From Linanthus parryae (taxonomy: Eukaryota > Streptophyta > Magnoliopsida > Ericales > Polemoniaceae): a stretch of DNA of 64,000 nucleotides. The notes under the pieces are model-generated. The model saw nothing but the letters and a program-made list of their open reading frames with translations, was not told where the DNA came from and ran no database searches. The stretch spans positions 3,042,584 through 3,106,583 of the forward strand of contig JALGPY010000034.1 in the NCBI GenBank assembly GCA_023055425.1. Direction: 5' to 3'. This document shows positions 33,321 to 44,643 of the stretch, piece after piece (within the stretch, counting starts at the first letter, position 1; every line of letters begins with the position of its first letter). A program made the translations under genes and the position numbers.

Positions 33321-34121
33321 ATGTCTCAGGAGGATGATATCAGCAACAGATCGCCTTCCACCGAAACCGCCTCGGGAGAGGAGACCCGCCGTACTCCTAC
33401 CACTCCCGGCGAGACACCGACGCTAGAGTCCTTGGATGCCACTGTCCAAAGTCAGGCGAAAGCTCTCAAAGCTCAGTCTGCGTAACTAGAACGGTTCTTG
33501 GCCGTTCTAGGCACCCTTGCGCCAAACCCTTCATCAGCCACCGCCGTCCCCCAAGGAGGAGGAGCCCCTACCGCTCCGGGACTGGGAGTGTCAACCACAC
33601 CTCCCAACCCTAATCTGCAGACTCCACCGGCGACTACGCAGCTGCCTTCGATTCAGGGGTCAACAGCTCAAATGTTGCCTCTCACTGCTCACACTCCTCA
33701 GCCTTCGGCTTTGGCATCTAACCCGACTCTGCAGTACCCCTTGCCTCCTCCAACGGCGATTTGGGGCAATGCGAGCAGCCAATATGTCCCCAATCCTTCG
33801 GCGGCGTATGTGTCGCCTCCGCCTGCGGCAACCCCTCCTTCAGCTACCAAGGGAAGCATTCCAGAATGCATGACGTCTCTGCAGAAGCGCATGGACACTA
33901 TTCTGGCTCACCAGTCATTCGCGGAAACCATTATCCCGAAGCTAGATAACGATCCACCCATTCCACGAGAGATCTATCTCATGCCTAACCCGGCGGGGTA
34001 CAAGGCTCCTAAATGGGACAAGTTCGAGGATGTCAACGGAAACGCTCATGAGCATGTTATGTGTTTCATTGATGTCATGGGGCCATACGGAGCCGATCCC
34101 AAATTACTGATGCGAGAGTAA
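33321..34121 (+). pseudogene. Tat Gag N-terminal region
   Basis: The frame starts at ATG 33321 (MSQEDDISNRSPS), meets an in-frame TAA at 33483-33485, and continues in the same frame from LERFLAVLG through a long Pro/Thr/Ala-rich segment to the conserved GYKAPKWDKFED and VMCFIDVMGPYGAD region. It ends at TAA 34119-34121. Homology resumes in another frame as AYKWYRTLEAGS, so a frameshift lies near 34120-34135. Gag forms the particle shell in intact elements; this one is broken. Confidence 0.85.
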
Positions 34122-34146
34122 TGTAGCGTACAAATGGTACCGAACG

Positions 34147-35916
34147 TTGGAAGCCGGATCCGTGAAGACTTGGGACGACATGGTCCAGAAGTTGTACACC
34201 AAGTTCTTCCAGATGGAAGAAAAGGTGACGATGATCCATCTCTCGCGGATGTATCAGAAGCGCGAGGAGGACGGGATCACTTTCATTAAGAAATTCAGGG
34301 CGAAGTCCTTGGAGTGCAAAGATCCAATGCTCGAAAGCCGGCTCGTAGAGATATGCCTGCAGTGCATGCAAGATGAATACAAAGGTATGCTCATCAATTT
34401 GCAAACACCTACGTTTTCAAAGCTAATTGAATGCACGAAGAACATCGAGCCTATAGTCGAGAGGCAGAAAAAGAAGAACGCTCCGGAGCGATCTTCGAGC
34501 GGCACCACCTACAAGATCGGGAGATTCAGTTACAAGAGGGGACGCGAAGCTGAGGTCAATACAGTTTCACCCCAGAAGCAAGCGAAGGTTGTGAACTTCG
34601 ACGTACCACCCCTGCCATGCTCGGTAGAGGAGGCAAGCGACCTCTGTAGGAAGTGGCGCAAGGACGGTGTCCTACCGCCGCTCGAGAAGATACCCTCCAA
34701 GGAGATGGTGAGGGACCCTAAGTGGCGCGAGTACCACGGCAAGGTCATGCACCCCACAGCGGAGTGTAAGAAACTCAGGTTTGCATTCGATCAGAAGATG
34801 AAGAACGGCGAGCTGATCGTCAGCGATCACAGGAAGGATGTGCGCAACAATCCACTTCCTGCTCATGCGGAGCAAACCTCGAAAGGCAAAGAGGTCGCCA
34901 TGATCTCGATTGTAGACTTGGAAGAAGTCCCAGAGGATGGTCTACCCATCATTGCCGAGGTCCATGAAGACGAAGACTACAGCATGGACACAGAGGATGA
35001 GCGTGCTGACCGGATGAAAGGGTCGCACGGCTTCAGCAGATTCTTCGACGAGATGAATTTCTCGGAAAAATGCCGGACAGAAATGACGAAAGCGATCTTA
35101 AGGATAGCAGAGGACTACGAGGAGGATCTTTTAGTCTCCAACGGGAAAGTCATCAGGGCGTCTCGCTCTACAGAAAAGATTATGACCTTTTCTGCCAGCG
35201 ACAAGAAGACAGATGCGAGCCACCAGAGGCCTCTGTATGCGACAGCCATCATCACTGGCGTCGAGTTCAAACGAGCATTCGTCGATGGAGGAGCAGCGGT
35301 CAACGTCGTTTCGCTCCACACACTGAAGCTAGCAGGGATCCCCGAGCACAAGATCGTCAGGCGCCCATCTCTGCTTATGGGATTCGGAAGCGACTCTAGA
35401 ATGACGATCGGATGGATCCGCCTGGGCGTTCAGATTGGCAGAATCAAGTGCTCAGCAAAGTTCTATGTTATAGACGCAAACACCACGTATCACATGATCA
35501 TAGGTCGAGCCTGGATTCATCGCTTCGACGCGGTTCCTTCAACGGCTCACCAGGTTATGAAAGCTATCTGGAACGACAGAATAGTTGAGATACCGGCTTC
35601 AACGAATCCATTCAACTTGGATGAAGCACATCTTAGCGAGGCAGTGTGGTTCACCGAGATGGCGGATGAGCAAACACCGGGACCATTCAACCCTACTCCT
35701 TTGCCTCTCTGGGAGGACATCAAGGACCAGTCACCTGCAGGAGTAATGGTGACAAGAGAAGATGCCAAAGAAAAGCCGCCTACACGCGAAGAGGCGCCGC
35801 GTATCGCATACCATCGAAAGAATGTGTATACTATGAAGAGAATCGCAAAGAATGACCCCGAAGGCAAGGAGATAGAGAGCTTCTACGCCAATGGGAAGAA
35901 GTGTTATCGCATATGA
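34147..35916 (+). pseudogene. Tat Gag core to aspartic protease
   Basis: This 589-codon frame holds the retrotransposon gag core (KTWDDMVQKLYTKFFQ, FIKKFRAKSLEC) and, after a linker rich in charged residues, a retropepsin-like protease with FVDGGAAVN at about 35278-35303, where Asp-Gly-Gly replaces the usual Asp-Ser/Thr-Gly. It ends in a TGA at 35914-35916 after KKCYRI, and the same frame goes on into the next segment, so the stop interrupts one polyprotein (probably TGG to TGA). Confidence 0.87.
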
Positions 35917-37146
35917 AGGTGCGCGGGGATGTCCTCACACGGGCATGGGGATATCCCTGAGCAAATCAATCAAATCGAGCAGATCGCGGTAATGAAAGAG
36001 CCAATGCAGAGCACTCCAGACGAGAAGCTCAAAGAAGCAACAGAATGCATGGAAGATAGGCCCAGAACACAAAAGCAAGAACTAAAGGAAGTGTTCCTTA
36101 GCCCGAACGAGGAAAAGAAAAGGCCAGTCTTTCTAAGTGCGGACCTCATGGGCGAGGAAGAGCAAGGACTGCTACAGCTCCTAACTGAATACAAGGACGT
36201 GTTCGCATGGGAGTATGATGAGATGCCGGGACTAGATACAAGCATCACTATGCACCGCTTAGACATCATTCCAGGGTCTAAGCCGGTAAAGCAGAGCACA
36301 AGAAGCTTCAGGCCGGAGCTTAACGTGAAAATCAAACAGGAGATTGTCAAACTCCTGGATGCCAAGTTCATAGAACCGAATCATCATCCCACATGGCTGG
36401 ACAACATCGTTCCAGTGGTGAAGAAGAACGGACAGCTTCGCATCTGCGTGGACTTCCGAGATCTCAATCGTTTCTGCCCCAAGGACGATTTTCCACTGCC
36501 CAACATCGATTTGCTTATCGATTCAACAGCAGGCCATCGCATGTTCAGTTTCATGGACGGCTTCAGCGGGTACAACCAGATCAAGATGGACCCTGAAGAC
36601 GCTCGGAAAACTGCATTCATCACTCCGGTGGGGGTGTTCAACTACACAATGATGCCGTTCGGTCTCAAAAACGCAGGTGCGACCTATCAGCGGGCCATGA
36701 TGGCCCTGTTCCACGATATGATGCACAAGGAGGTGGAGTTTTATGTGGACGACCTCGTGGATAAATCCAAGCAGGAAGCAGATCACCTCGCGGATTTACG
36801 GAAAGTGTTCAATAGATGCAGACGCTTTCAACTGAAGATGAATCCTATGAAATGCGCATTCGGGGTAACATCAGGGAAATTCTAGGGATGCGTGGTTCAT
36901 CGCCAAGGGATCGAGCCTGACCCTGCGAAAGTATCAGCTATCACTGGCATGACGCCGCCCCATAACCAAAGTGCCTTGAAAACATTCTTGGGAAAGCTAT
37001 CATATCTGCGGAGATTCATCCCAGCGATTGCTGAAATCACCTGCTGTTTTAGTGCCCTTCTCAAGAAAGACGCCGTATACAGCTGGACTTGAGAGCACGA
37101 AGCTGCGTTCAAAAAGCTGAAGGATCTGCTGACGTCTTCCAAAATA
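35917..37146 (+). pseudogene. Tat reverse transcriptase
   Basis: The frame from 35929 contains the Gypsy reverse transcriptase: HRLDIIPGSKPVKQ, ICVDFRDLNRFCPKDDFPLP, FMDGFSGYNQIKMDPEDA, MMPFGLKNAGATYQR and the catalytic YVDD at 36742-36753. A TAG at 36883-36885 and a TGA at 37090-37092 interrupt the thumb and connection part (VVHRQGIEPDPAKV and LKTFLGKLSYLRRFI). Otherwise the frame is continuous with its neighbours on both sides. Confidence 0.9.
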
Positions 37147-39408
37147 ATGATCGCACCTCAACTGGGATCACCGCTTCTGCTATATCTGACGTCCACAAGG
37201 AGATCCATAGGAGCACTCTTGGCTCAGGAGTACGAAGGCCAAGACAGGCCTATCTACTACATATCTCGCATTGTGCAGCCTGCTGAATCAAGGTACACAG
37301 ACATCGAACGTCATTGCCTTGCCTTGTTCTTTGTGATAGAGAAGTTGAAACACTATTTTGCATCACACAAAGTGGTTGTGGTCACCAAGAGCGATCCCAT
37401 ACGATATCTGCTAACTCACACTACTCCTGGCGGGAGATTGGCGAAATGGTACATGACCATCTCTCAATATGATATCACATGCGCGCGACCGCGAGCGATT
37501 AAGTCGCAGGCGGTAGCGGATCTGTTGGCACAGTTCCCCGACAACAGCCACGAGCCCGTGATCGAAGAAGAGCTCGAAGGACCTGAAATCTATGCAATTG
37601 ACGTGCCCTATTGGACACTCCATTTCGACGGTTCGTCAACGAGGAAATGCGGAGGCATTGGAATAGTCTTGACCAAGCCAGATGGAGAGGTCATACAGAT
37701 GTCCTCTAAACTCGACTTCGCAGTCACTAATAATGAAGCTGAATATGAGGCTCTTATTGCGGGAATCCGGGCAGCAAAGGCCCTAAAAGTAAGCAATCTG
37801 ACGGTCATGGGAGACTCCAAGTTGGTCGTCAAGCAAGCCTCGGGCAAATACGGTCTGAAGGAGATTAACCTTCTGTCTTACCGGACTCTAGTACAAAAGC
37901 TGGTACAGCAATTCTGCGATGTGAGGTACGAGCACAAGCCCCGAGCAGACAACAGGCATGCAGATGCTTTGGCAACCTTGGGATCTAAGGTCAGTACAGA
38001 CAAATTTCCCGCAAAGATCTCCATAGAAGTGCGAACGTCGTCAGCATTGACAGAAGATGCGTGTGACAGCGAACACATGGAGGACACGGACTGGAGAAAA
38101 GCAATCTTACAAGCTATCGCAGGAGGCACAAGCAGTGAAAGCTGGGCACTCACCAAGGGGTACTGCATACATGATAACACCCTCTACTACAAGGGTCCCG
38201 GCGGAATACTCATGCGATGCGTCTCCGAGCGAGAGGGACAACTGTTGTTAGAAAAGATTCACCAACATGCTTGCGGAGAAAGTGAGGTGTCAATCTACCA
38301 GAAGGCTCAGAGATATGGCATTCATTGGCCAGACATGTCAACAGCCGCGGCCCTGATACAAGGGAAGTGCGAAGGTTGCGCACTAATCAAAGATTCTCTA
38401 CTCATCGCTCTAACTGATGATGACACGGATTGGAGGAAGCCACTCTTTGATTTTCTCACCCAGGGCACCGTGCCCGAATCGAGAAAAGAAGCCGAGAAAT
38501 TGAAGAGGAAAGCATCTCGGTACGTAGTACAGGAAAACCTGCTTTGGCGAAGAGGTCACGAGGGCAACTTGCTGCGATGTCTAGACGGCAGAAAAGCACA
38601 AGAAGTCATGGACCTTTCTCATCAGGTGGAACACCAAGGAGGTGCGAAATTATGCAGGCAGCTCCTCTCAATCGGATATTTCTGGCCCACGATGGAGGTT
38701 GATTGCCGCACCAAAGTGCGACGCTGCCAGGAGTGCCAATTCAAAGGAAACCTAGTGCACGCTCCCGCCGTGGATCTACATGCATTAGGGACGCCATGGC
38801 CATTTCACACATGGGCTCTGGACTTCATCGGTCCCATCCGACCAACGTCACACGGGAATCATTTTATTCTCACTGCAACTGAGCTATTCACCAAATGGGT
38901 GGAGGCAATACCACTGAAGACGGAAAATGCGCTAGCTGTAGTCAACTTCATTCAAGAAAACATTATATGCAGGTTCGGAATCCCAAACACCATTATTTCA
39001 GATAACGGTACTCCCTTTGTTAATCGTCAGGTAGCTGCGAAGTTAGCGGAGTACAATATCAGGCAGATATGTTCTACCCCTTATTACCCGAAGGGGAACG
39101 GACAAGCCGAAGCGACCAACAAAACGCTGTTGAGGATTTTGAGCAAGATGGTCGCAGATGACCACAAGAAGTGGGCCGACTCTCTAAGCATAGCTCTATG
39201 GGCTTACCGGACTTCTCCAAGGACACCCACGGGGGCCTCACCATTCCTACTATGTTATGGGGTCGAGGCCGTGGTACCTGCGGAGGTGAGAGTGAATTCG
39301 ACAAGGCTAGCCTTTCACGCACTCTACGAAAATCAACGTGATCATGACCTGGTCTTGCTGGAGGAAAAGCGAGAACAAGCGAAGAGGACCAATAAGCGGT
39401 ATCAATAA
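37147..39408 (+). pseudogene. Tat RNase H, second RNase H and integrase
   Basis: This 753-codon stretch carries the retroviral RNase H (RPIYYISRIVQ, ADLLAQFP), then a second archaeal-type RNase H (LHFDGSSTRKCGGIGIVL, NNEAEYEALIAGI, DSKLVV, NRHADALATLGS), then integrase with an HHCC finger (about 38610-38740) and a D, D, E core (ALDFIGP, IISDNGTPF, NGQAEATNKT). Two RNase H domains identify the Tat lineage. A TAA at 39406-39408, probably from CAA, separates the integrase tail. Confidence 0.92.
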
Positions 39409-39654
39409 AGGATCGCTCGCGCTTACAATAAGACGGTCCAGCGAAGAGATTTCGCAGTTGGAGACTTGGTCCTGCGCGCATCTGACCACTGTATGCGAGA
39501 AGCGACTCACCCAAAGTTCGCAGCCAATTGGGAAGGACCCTTCGAAGTCACAGAAGTCTTTGACAGTGGCTACTGCAGCATACGAAGGTTGCACGGAACA
39601 ACCTCAACCCCGAGTTCAGTCAACATGCGCTGGATTAAGAAGTACTATCCCTGA
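39409..39654 (+). pseudogene. Tat integrase C-terminal tail
   Basis: The same frame continues past the stop: RIARAYNKTVQRRDFAVGDLVLR, then FAANWEGPFEVTEV and NMRWIKKYYP, ending at TGA 39652-39654. This is the usual end of Tat Pol (the GDLVLR and W.GP motifs). Confidence 0.85.
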
Positions 39655-39864
39655 CTTCTCTCATTTCACGCGTTTTATTATAACGTCGCTTAATGTCTTG
39701 TATGGCTACGATTTACACAATCTCCTCTCCCATATGAGAGGATTGTAATCTCATCTCTCCCATATGAGAGCGTTATAATAAGATAATTCTCCCAAATGAG
39801 AAACTTCATATTTCTGGATGTCAATTTTGCTTTATTTCAGTTTGTTATAACTGTTAACAATGGG
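39655..39864 (+). repeat. Region after Tat pol with ctcccatatgagag repeats
   Basis: Copies of ctctcccatatgagag lie at 39722-39737 and 39754-39769, with a degenerate third near 39788-39801 (tctcccaaatgaga). Each can form a short hairpin. No coding signal. Confidence 0.7.
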
Positions 39865-40770
39865 TTATCCGCTACAATAGCAATCTGCGACATGCAATCT
39901 TAATTGATCATCTAAGCCTATCTGTCACGATAGCAGCTCATGCGAAATGCGATCTTAATTGATCATCTAAGCCTATCTGTCACGATAGCAACTCATGCGA
40001 AATGCGATCTTAATTGGTCACCTAAGCCTAAGCCTATCTGTCACGATAGCAGCTCATGCGAAATGCGATCTTAATTGATAACCTAAGCCTATCTGTCACG
40101 ATAGCAACTCATGCGAAACGCGATCTTAATTGATCATCTAAGCCTATCTGTTACGATAGCAGCCTATGCAAATGCGATCTTAATTGATCATCTAAGCCTA
40201 TCTGTCACGATAGCAGCTCATGCGAAATGCGAACTTAATTGATCACCTAAGCCTAAGCCTATCTGTCACGATAGCAGCTCATGCGAAATGCGATCTTAAT
40301 TGATCACTAAGCCTATATGTTACGATAGCAGCCTATGCAAATGCGATCTTAATTGATCCTCCAAGCCTATCTGTCACGATAGCAGCCTATGCAAAATGAT
40401 CTTAATTGATCTTCTAAAGCCTATCTGCTACGATAGCAACTCATACGAAAAATGATCTTAATTGATCTATTAAAGCCTATCTGCTACGATAGCAACTCAT
40501 GCGAAAAACGATCTTAATTGATCTTCTAAAGCCTATCTGCTACGATAGCAACTCATGCGAAGAACGATCTTAATTGATCTACTAAAGCCTATCTGCTACA
40601 ATGGCAACTCATGCGAAAAATGATCTTAAATGATCTTCCAAGCCTATCTGCGGTGATCGCAACATTATACAAATGCGATAGCAATATTGTGAAAGATGAT
40701 CTTAAGTGATCTACAAAGGTCTATCTGATATGATAGCACGTGAATCTGAAAGCTAATCACAAGCCCATCT
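39865..40770 (+). repeat. Tandem array of about 55-bp units in the Tat 3' region
   Basis: About 14-16 units share the core gcctatctgtcacgatagca, then ctcatgcgaaatgcgatct, then taattgatc. Most units are 53-56 bp; two carry an extra gcctaa. Units are most alike at the left and drift to the right, where the pattern fades near 40770. Each unit contains the inverted pair ctatc...gatag. Such arrays downstream of pol are known in Tat-lineage elements and can seed satellites. Confidence 0.93.
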
Positions 40771-41413
40771 GCCAAGATGGCGCAGCTGCGAAAATACGAC
40801 CTCGAACGATCTAGTGAAACATCTGCGAATTCATATGGCAGATAGCAAATGCGAAACGTGTACATAGCATTATGCAAGGCGAAATATGCCGAAAGCACGC
40901 GAAATTGTATTTTGTTGTAACAAAACAGCAGATAATACAAAAGGTTATTTATCATTATGAGTCGAAAAGACTTACAATTTATCTGTCTAGATAGCAGCTT
41001 ACAAGCGAAAAAGCTCAAATCTAGCTACACAGCCAACATGGCTTACAATACATTCGAAAAGTAGCTTACAAGCGAGAAGTAACACATCGAGGGAATCCTA
41101 ACTGAGAAAGGATGAACCCACCGGTCCTAACACCGGCTATGCAATACACAGATCTGCGGCCAAAGATCTATAGCAAAAGGGATGCTGCTGCGAAGAGATC
41201 AACTCGTCATTCGCTACGTCCCTAGCGGCAAGATCTGGGTAACGGTACGTCCAAGACCCCAAGGGCTGAAAAAGGCCTCTGTCTGATCAAGATATGCACC
41301 GGAGGAACCTCCTGTTCCGGCGTATGCCGCCGTGCAAAACAGGGGAAGCAGTCACTCCTCTGGTGATGGGTTCTTTGTCATGATAGACAAGGGCATTGAC
41401 GAGCCTCCTGAGT
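40771..41413 (+). other. Tat 3' region, no gene recognised
   Basis: The sequence shows degenerate gcgaaa and gatagca words, so it may be older array material. Beyond about 41100 no repeat or gene is identified; it may hold the 3' end of minus-strand transcripts. Confidence 0.45.
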
Positions 41414-41761
41414 TCAAGAACGAAGAGGCAAGAAATCCTCCTCCAGGGATGCTGGAGGAGAATTCCGCCGTTCATTACGAGACGGTAGCACGGTCACTTC
41501 GGCGCCGCACCTCACCGGGAGGCGGCCGGAAACATGACCTGCAAACATAATACACGAAGAAAATTCTTCGAACACACATGAGATATCATATCCATCTTCT
41601 TTATGATGGTTATAAAGAGCAATAAGCCTCATTAAGTGGATCTTGGAAACTATTTCTATAGCACAAAGCGCAAACTCAGGATTCACAACTTGGAATTGCC
41701 ATGAATCAACGAAAAGCAAGCGTTGAAGCCAGCAGTCGTAAGGACTCACGGCAAAGCACAT
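41414..41761 (-). CDS. Small antisense ORF in the Tat element, unknown product
   Basis: A minus-strand frame of 115 codons begins at ATG 41761 (MCFAVSPYDCW), about 35 bases downstream of a good TATA box at 41796-41805, and ends in EEDFLPLRS. I recognise no domain. A possible splice acceptor (atgtttgcag before gtcatg) lies at about 41540, so the true product may be spliced. It lies downstream of the antisense six-exon gene and could be a separate short unit or its last part. That it is expressed is only inferred. Confidence 0.3.
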   Translation of the reverse strand: MCFAVSPYDCWLQRLLFVDSWQFQVVNPEFALCAIEIVSKIHLMRLIALYNHHKEDGYDISCVFEEFSSCIMFAGHVSGRLPVRCGAEVTVLPSRNERRNSPPASLEEDFLPLRS

Positions 41762-41795
41762 TTTTGGGATGAAGAACCCAAATGGCAAAGACAGG

Positions 41796-41805
41796 GTTTA
41801 TATAG
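41796..41805 (-). promoter_or_regulatory. Minus-strand TATA box
   Basis: On the minus strand the sequence reads ctatataaacc, close to the plant TATA consensus, and lies just before the small ORF at 41414-41761. Confidence 0.45.
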
Positions 41806-42222
41806 ACCCTGTGAAGACTCTTCGATTGCCAAAGATGAGTCAGCAGAATTTGAAAAGAGGGTAAGGTCAATCACTTACGCCTTGAAAAGCGGTAACGATC
41901 AATTACCCTACTAAAGGCTACGACGATTCAGTTGCGTATCCTAATAAATGACGGATGGTCATGATTCGGATGGACTTCCCAACGAAAGCGTGCTTATCTC
42001 CCGAGAAATTAGCGCGAAAATCAAGCAGAGTATCAATTGCTGATGTCATAATTGGATATGCACAGAGATATCCTATTAAATTCCGGAAAGGGCAAAACGG
42101 GCAAGTCGATTCTTGTTGTTAAAAAAAAAGGGGGGAGAAACCCTAGCAACATTACATTAATGTTTCAAACATTACATTAATGTTTCAGCTAATTCCCTTG
42201 CTATTTTTCAAAATTCAAAAAA

Positions 42223-42698
42223 TCAGAGCAAATTCTTGATCAAGGAGTCATGGGGCGCGAACTGATGGCTCAGCTTCTCTACCTGCTCCACTTCTTGTTT
42301 CAGTTGCTCGCACTTGGAATTCATCTCATGATAGAGCTTCAGAGCTTCGTCAACCTTTTGCTTTTGCTGCTCCACCTTCTGCTTCTCGGCTGCGAGGTTC
42401 TGGTGGCCGAGCTTCAAAGTTACAGCTGCGCGAATCAGAGTAACTCTTTTCATAATAAATCTGAAACCCAACCTGCCTTGAACTTTGGTCAGGAGATTTT
42501 GGCACATGCCACAAATCAATTCAGCACTCTGAACAGAAATGGTCGTAGGCGTAGCCGCAGACAGCTGCTCCAAAATCCAAATGGCTTCAGTAAGAAACAG
42601 CCTCCTGTCGAAGGGCCCTATCTTCAGAGATCTCACAAATGATTGGGGGTAGGTGAGGCGCATCCGAACCACCCATTCCACATCAGTTTGCTTCAAAC
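42223..42698 (-). CDS. Antisense Tat gene, exon 6 (coiled coil, C-terminus)
   Basis: The exon follows an acceptor ttgctttag and continues the frame of exon 5 (phase 1). It encodes about 158 residues: GLKQTDVEWVVRMRL, a predicted helical region, then a heptad-like segment with AAEKQKVEQQKQKVDEALKL and CEQLKQEVEQVEKL that looks like a coiled coil, and ends at TGA 42223-42225. It could mediate oligomerisation of the plant mobile domain protein encoded upstream. Confidence 0.7.
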
Positions 42699-42779
42699 CT
42701 AAAGCAATGTCAAAGCTAAGTTATGATGTCAAACTCGCAAGTGAATAATGCGAGATGCAAACAGCAAATCTCTACTTAC

Positions 42780-43268
42780 CAGTTCCTTCCAGAATCTCAC
42801 GAAGAGAAGGGATGCGCATTGCCGGGGTGGTCGAAGACTGTCCTCGCTCCATAGCTCTCCTGTCAGCTGCGAGCTCTAACCCCTCGTAGTCAGGAGGAAG
42901 AGTATAGGCCGCACCAGCTGCGACTGCATTCCCAACCTGCGAGCCCCAAAATCTCCACGCAGGAATAGGTGCCGCCGACTCAGTCACCGCCGGAGGCGAA
43001 GGGACAGCCGAGGTTGCTTGGCGAGGGACACTCTCAGATGCGGAAGCATCAGCAGCACTTGTTCTTACTTCCTCAGCGCCAGTATGGGCATCTTCCTCCA
43101 TTAGCACAGCATCAGCTTCAGCATCATCGGAAAGTTCGATGATGTCCTCGAGAGGCTCCCCTGCGTGTTCAGTAGCTGCGACGGGCTTCTCGGTATGGGG
43201 GCTCGGAATCGGAATGTAGGATGCAGAAGGCTGACTTCTCTGCTCCGGCACAGATTCCTCAGCATTGC
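42780..43268 (-). CDS. Antisense Tat gene, exon 5 (acidic, low complexity)
   Basis: Bounded by acceptor gtgtcgcag and donor gtaagt. It reads NAEESVPEQRSQPS, an acidic segment (IIELSDDAEADAVLMEED) and an Ala/Ser/Pro-rich part, then IPSLREILEGTG. Phase 1 at both ends fits exons 4 and 6. No known domain. Confidence 0.7.
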
Positions 43269-43349
43269 CTGCGACACAAAATGCGATAGTATGAGGTAAC
43301 TCACATTGAATGTTATTTTACTATCTTTGCTAAAGCTACGAGCAAGCAC

Positions 43350-43502
43350 CTCCACGCGAAGGTGGGATTGATGTATCTTCGTCATACACTAAAGACGTGG
43401 AACCATGTCCTATTAGTGTGTCCTCATTAAGCAGATCCTTAAAATGAGCGTGACCTGGGACGCGAAGAAACCAGTCATGTTTTTGTTTCAAGTTGCTAAG
43501 GT
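43350..43502 (-). CDS. Antisense Tat gene, exon 4
   Basis: A 151-153-base exon between an acceptor ending tactag and donor gtgctt. In the phase set by exon 3 it reads LSNLKQKHDWFLRVPG, HAHFKDLLNEDTL, and ends DTSIPPSRG. The phase agreement at both sides supports the exon. The acceptor is weaker than the others. Confidence 0.55.
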
Positions 43503-43649
43503 CTAGTACATGCATACCGCTCAAATGATTACCTGAAGGTTCTCCGCACTTGCCTACTAGCCAACGGCGAATGTAAGCCTTTGACACACAGTGCTATAAT
43601 GCACCCACAATAACATCTCTATAAGTTACTGCGAGATTGAAGATCTCAC

Positions 43650-44006
43650 CTTTATCGCCGCCTGCGATTTCTTCAAAGTCTGCCTGGGCTTGCTCCAGGG
43701 CTGTTGCATCCTCTTCTGGGACCGCATCCTCCTCCTCCGCCTGAGGAGTCACTACTTCGGGAAGCACATCTTCCTCGTCAACTGGACGCACTAAGTCGTC
43801 AACATGCTGCTCTTCGAGGCTCCGCTGTCTCACACGCTCGAGCTCCTCCTCTTCCCGCTGTCTTCTTCTTTCAGCAGCTTCCGCGGCTGTCTTCCTGGAC
43901 TCAGCAAGAACGTCCTCGCTTATGGGATCGTCTGGAATGCCAGAATGGGTATCTCTCTTTTGTCTCTTGGCCAAAAGGTCACCGATGATCTCATCATCAT
44001 CATCAT
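43650..44006 (-). CDS. Antisense Tat gene, exon 3 (acidic start, charged helix)
   Basis: It begins after acceptor tcttcgcag with a run of GAT codons (Asp), then IIGDLLAKRQKRDTHSG and a long charged helix (RKTAAEAAERRRQREEEEL), then an acidic stretch, ending at donor gtgaga. The KRQKR cluster could act in nuclear import. Phase 1 at the start fits exon 2. Confidence 0.68.
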
Positions 44007-44082
44007 CTGCGAAGAAATGATTGGTTTAAGAAAGAATTGCAAGAGAATTACGATAATGAGAAAGGAAACGCGACGGAGGTAC

Positions 44083-44563
44083 CTCCTGATTCTTCCTCAT
44101 GCATCACCACTGTTCTTTCTTCTTCTTCTTTATCACTTTCTCTGGGCTCCTGCCTCTCTCCTTCTTCCTCCTGGTTGAATGGAATGAAAGTCTCAACTGC
44201 GAGCTCTTTCCGCACTTTGCTGGGCATGCGACCTTTGCCTTTATCCTTGACAGAAAGGGACCTCGCCGGAGGAGAAGTTGGAGCGCTTCTGGGGGAAGAA
44301 ATTGTAATTCCTTTTTGCCTGGGTCTCTTCGCTCTCGGCGCCGCAGTCGCTGGAGGGGACGGATCATGTCTGGGAGGAGGCGAGGCCGGAGCATTATCTA
44401 TCAGCGAGTCTGCAAAAGCGTTCATGACTGCGCGAATCCTGGTTTCGACCTCGGGGTCCATCCTCCAGGCTAGCAGAAACGACTGTCCTTGTCTTTTGGT
44501 GGCAACCATGCTGTTAACCAACGACTTGGAACGATCACCAGATGCGAATCTCCGCACATGACA
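44083..44563 (-). CDS. Antisense Tat gene, exon 2 (basic, Pro/Ser-rich)
   Basis: Between acceptor tttgctgcag and donor gtacct. It encodes CHVRRFASGDRSKSLVNSMVA, then a Pro/Ser/Arg-rich region with AAPRAKRPRQKG (possible nuclear localisation signal) and an acidic tail ending HEEESG. Start phase 0 fits the end of exon 1. Confidence 0.72.
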
Positions 44564-44643
44564 CTGCAGCAAACAAATACAGAATAAAGGCATCAATATG
44601 TGGAAATCAAGAAGCTTAACGCATGCGAAAAAGAGTTGCTTAC

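Noticed and set aside
39865..40770. CRISPR-like array
   Set aside because: Units are directly adjacent without unique spacers, diverge gradually, and lie in a plant retrotransposon; it is a tandem repeat.
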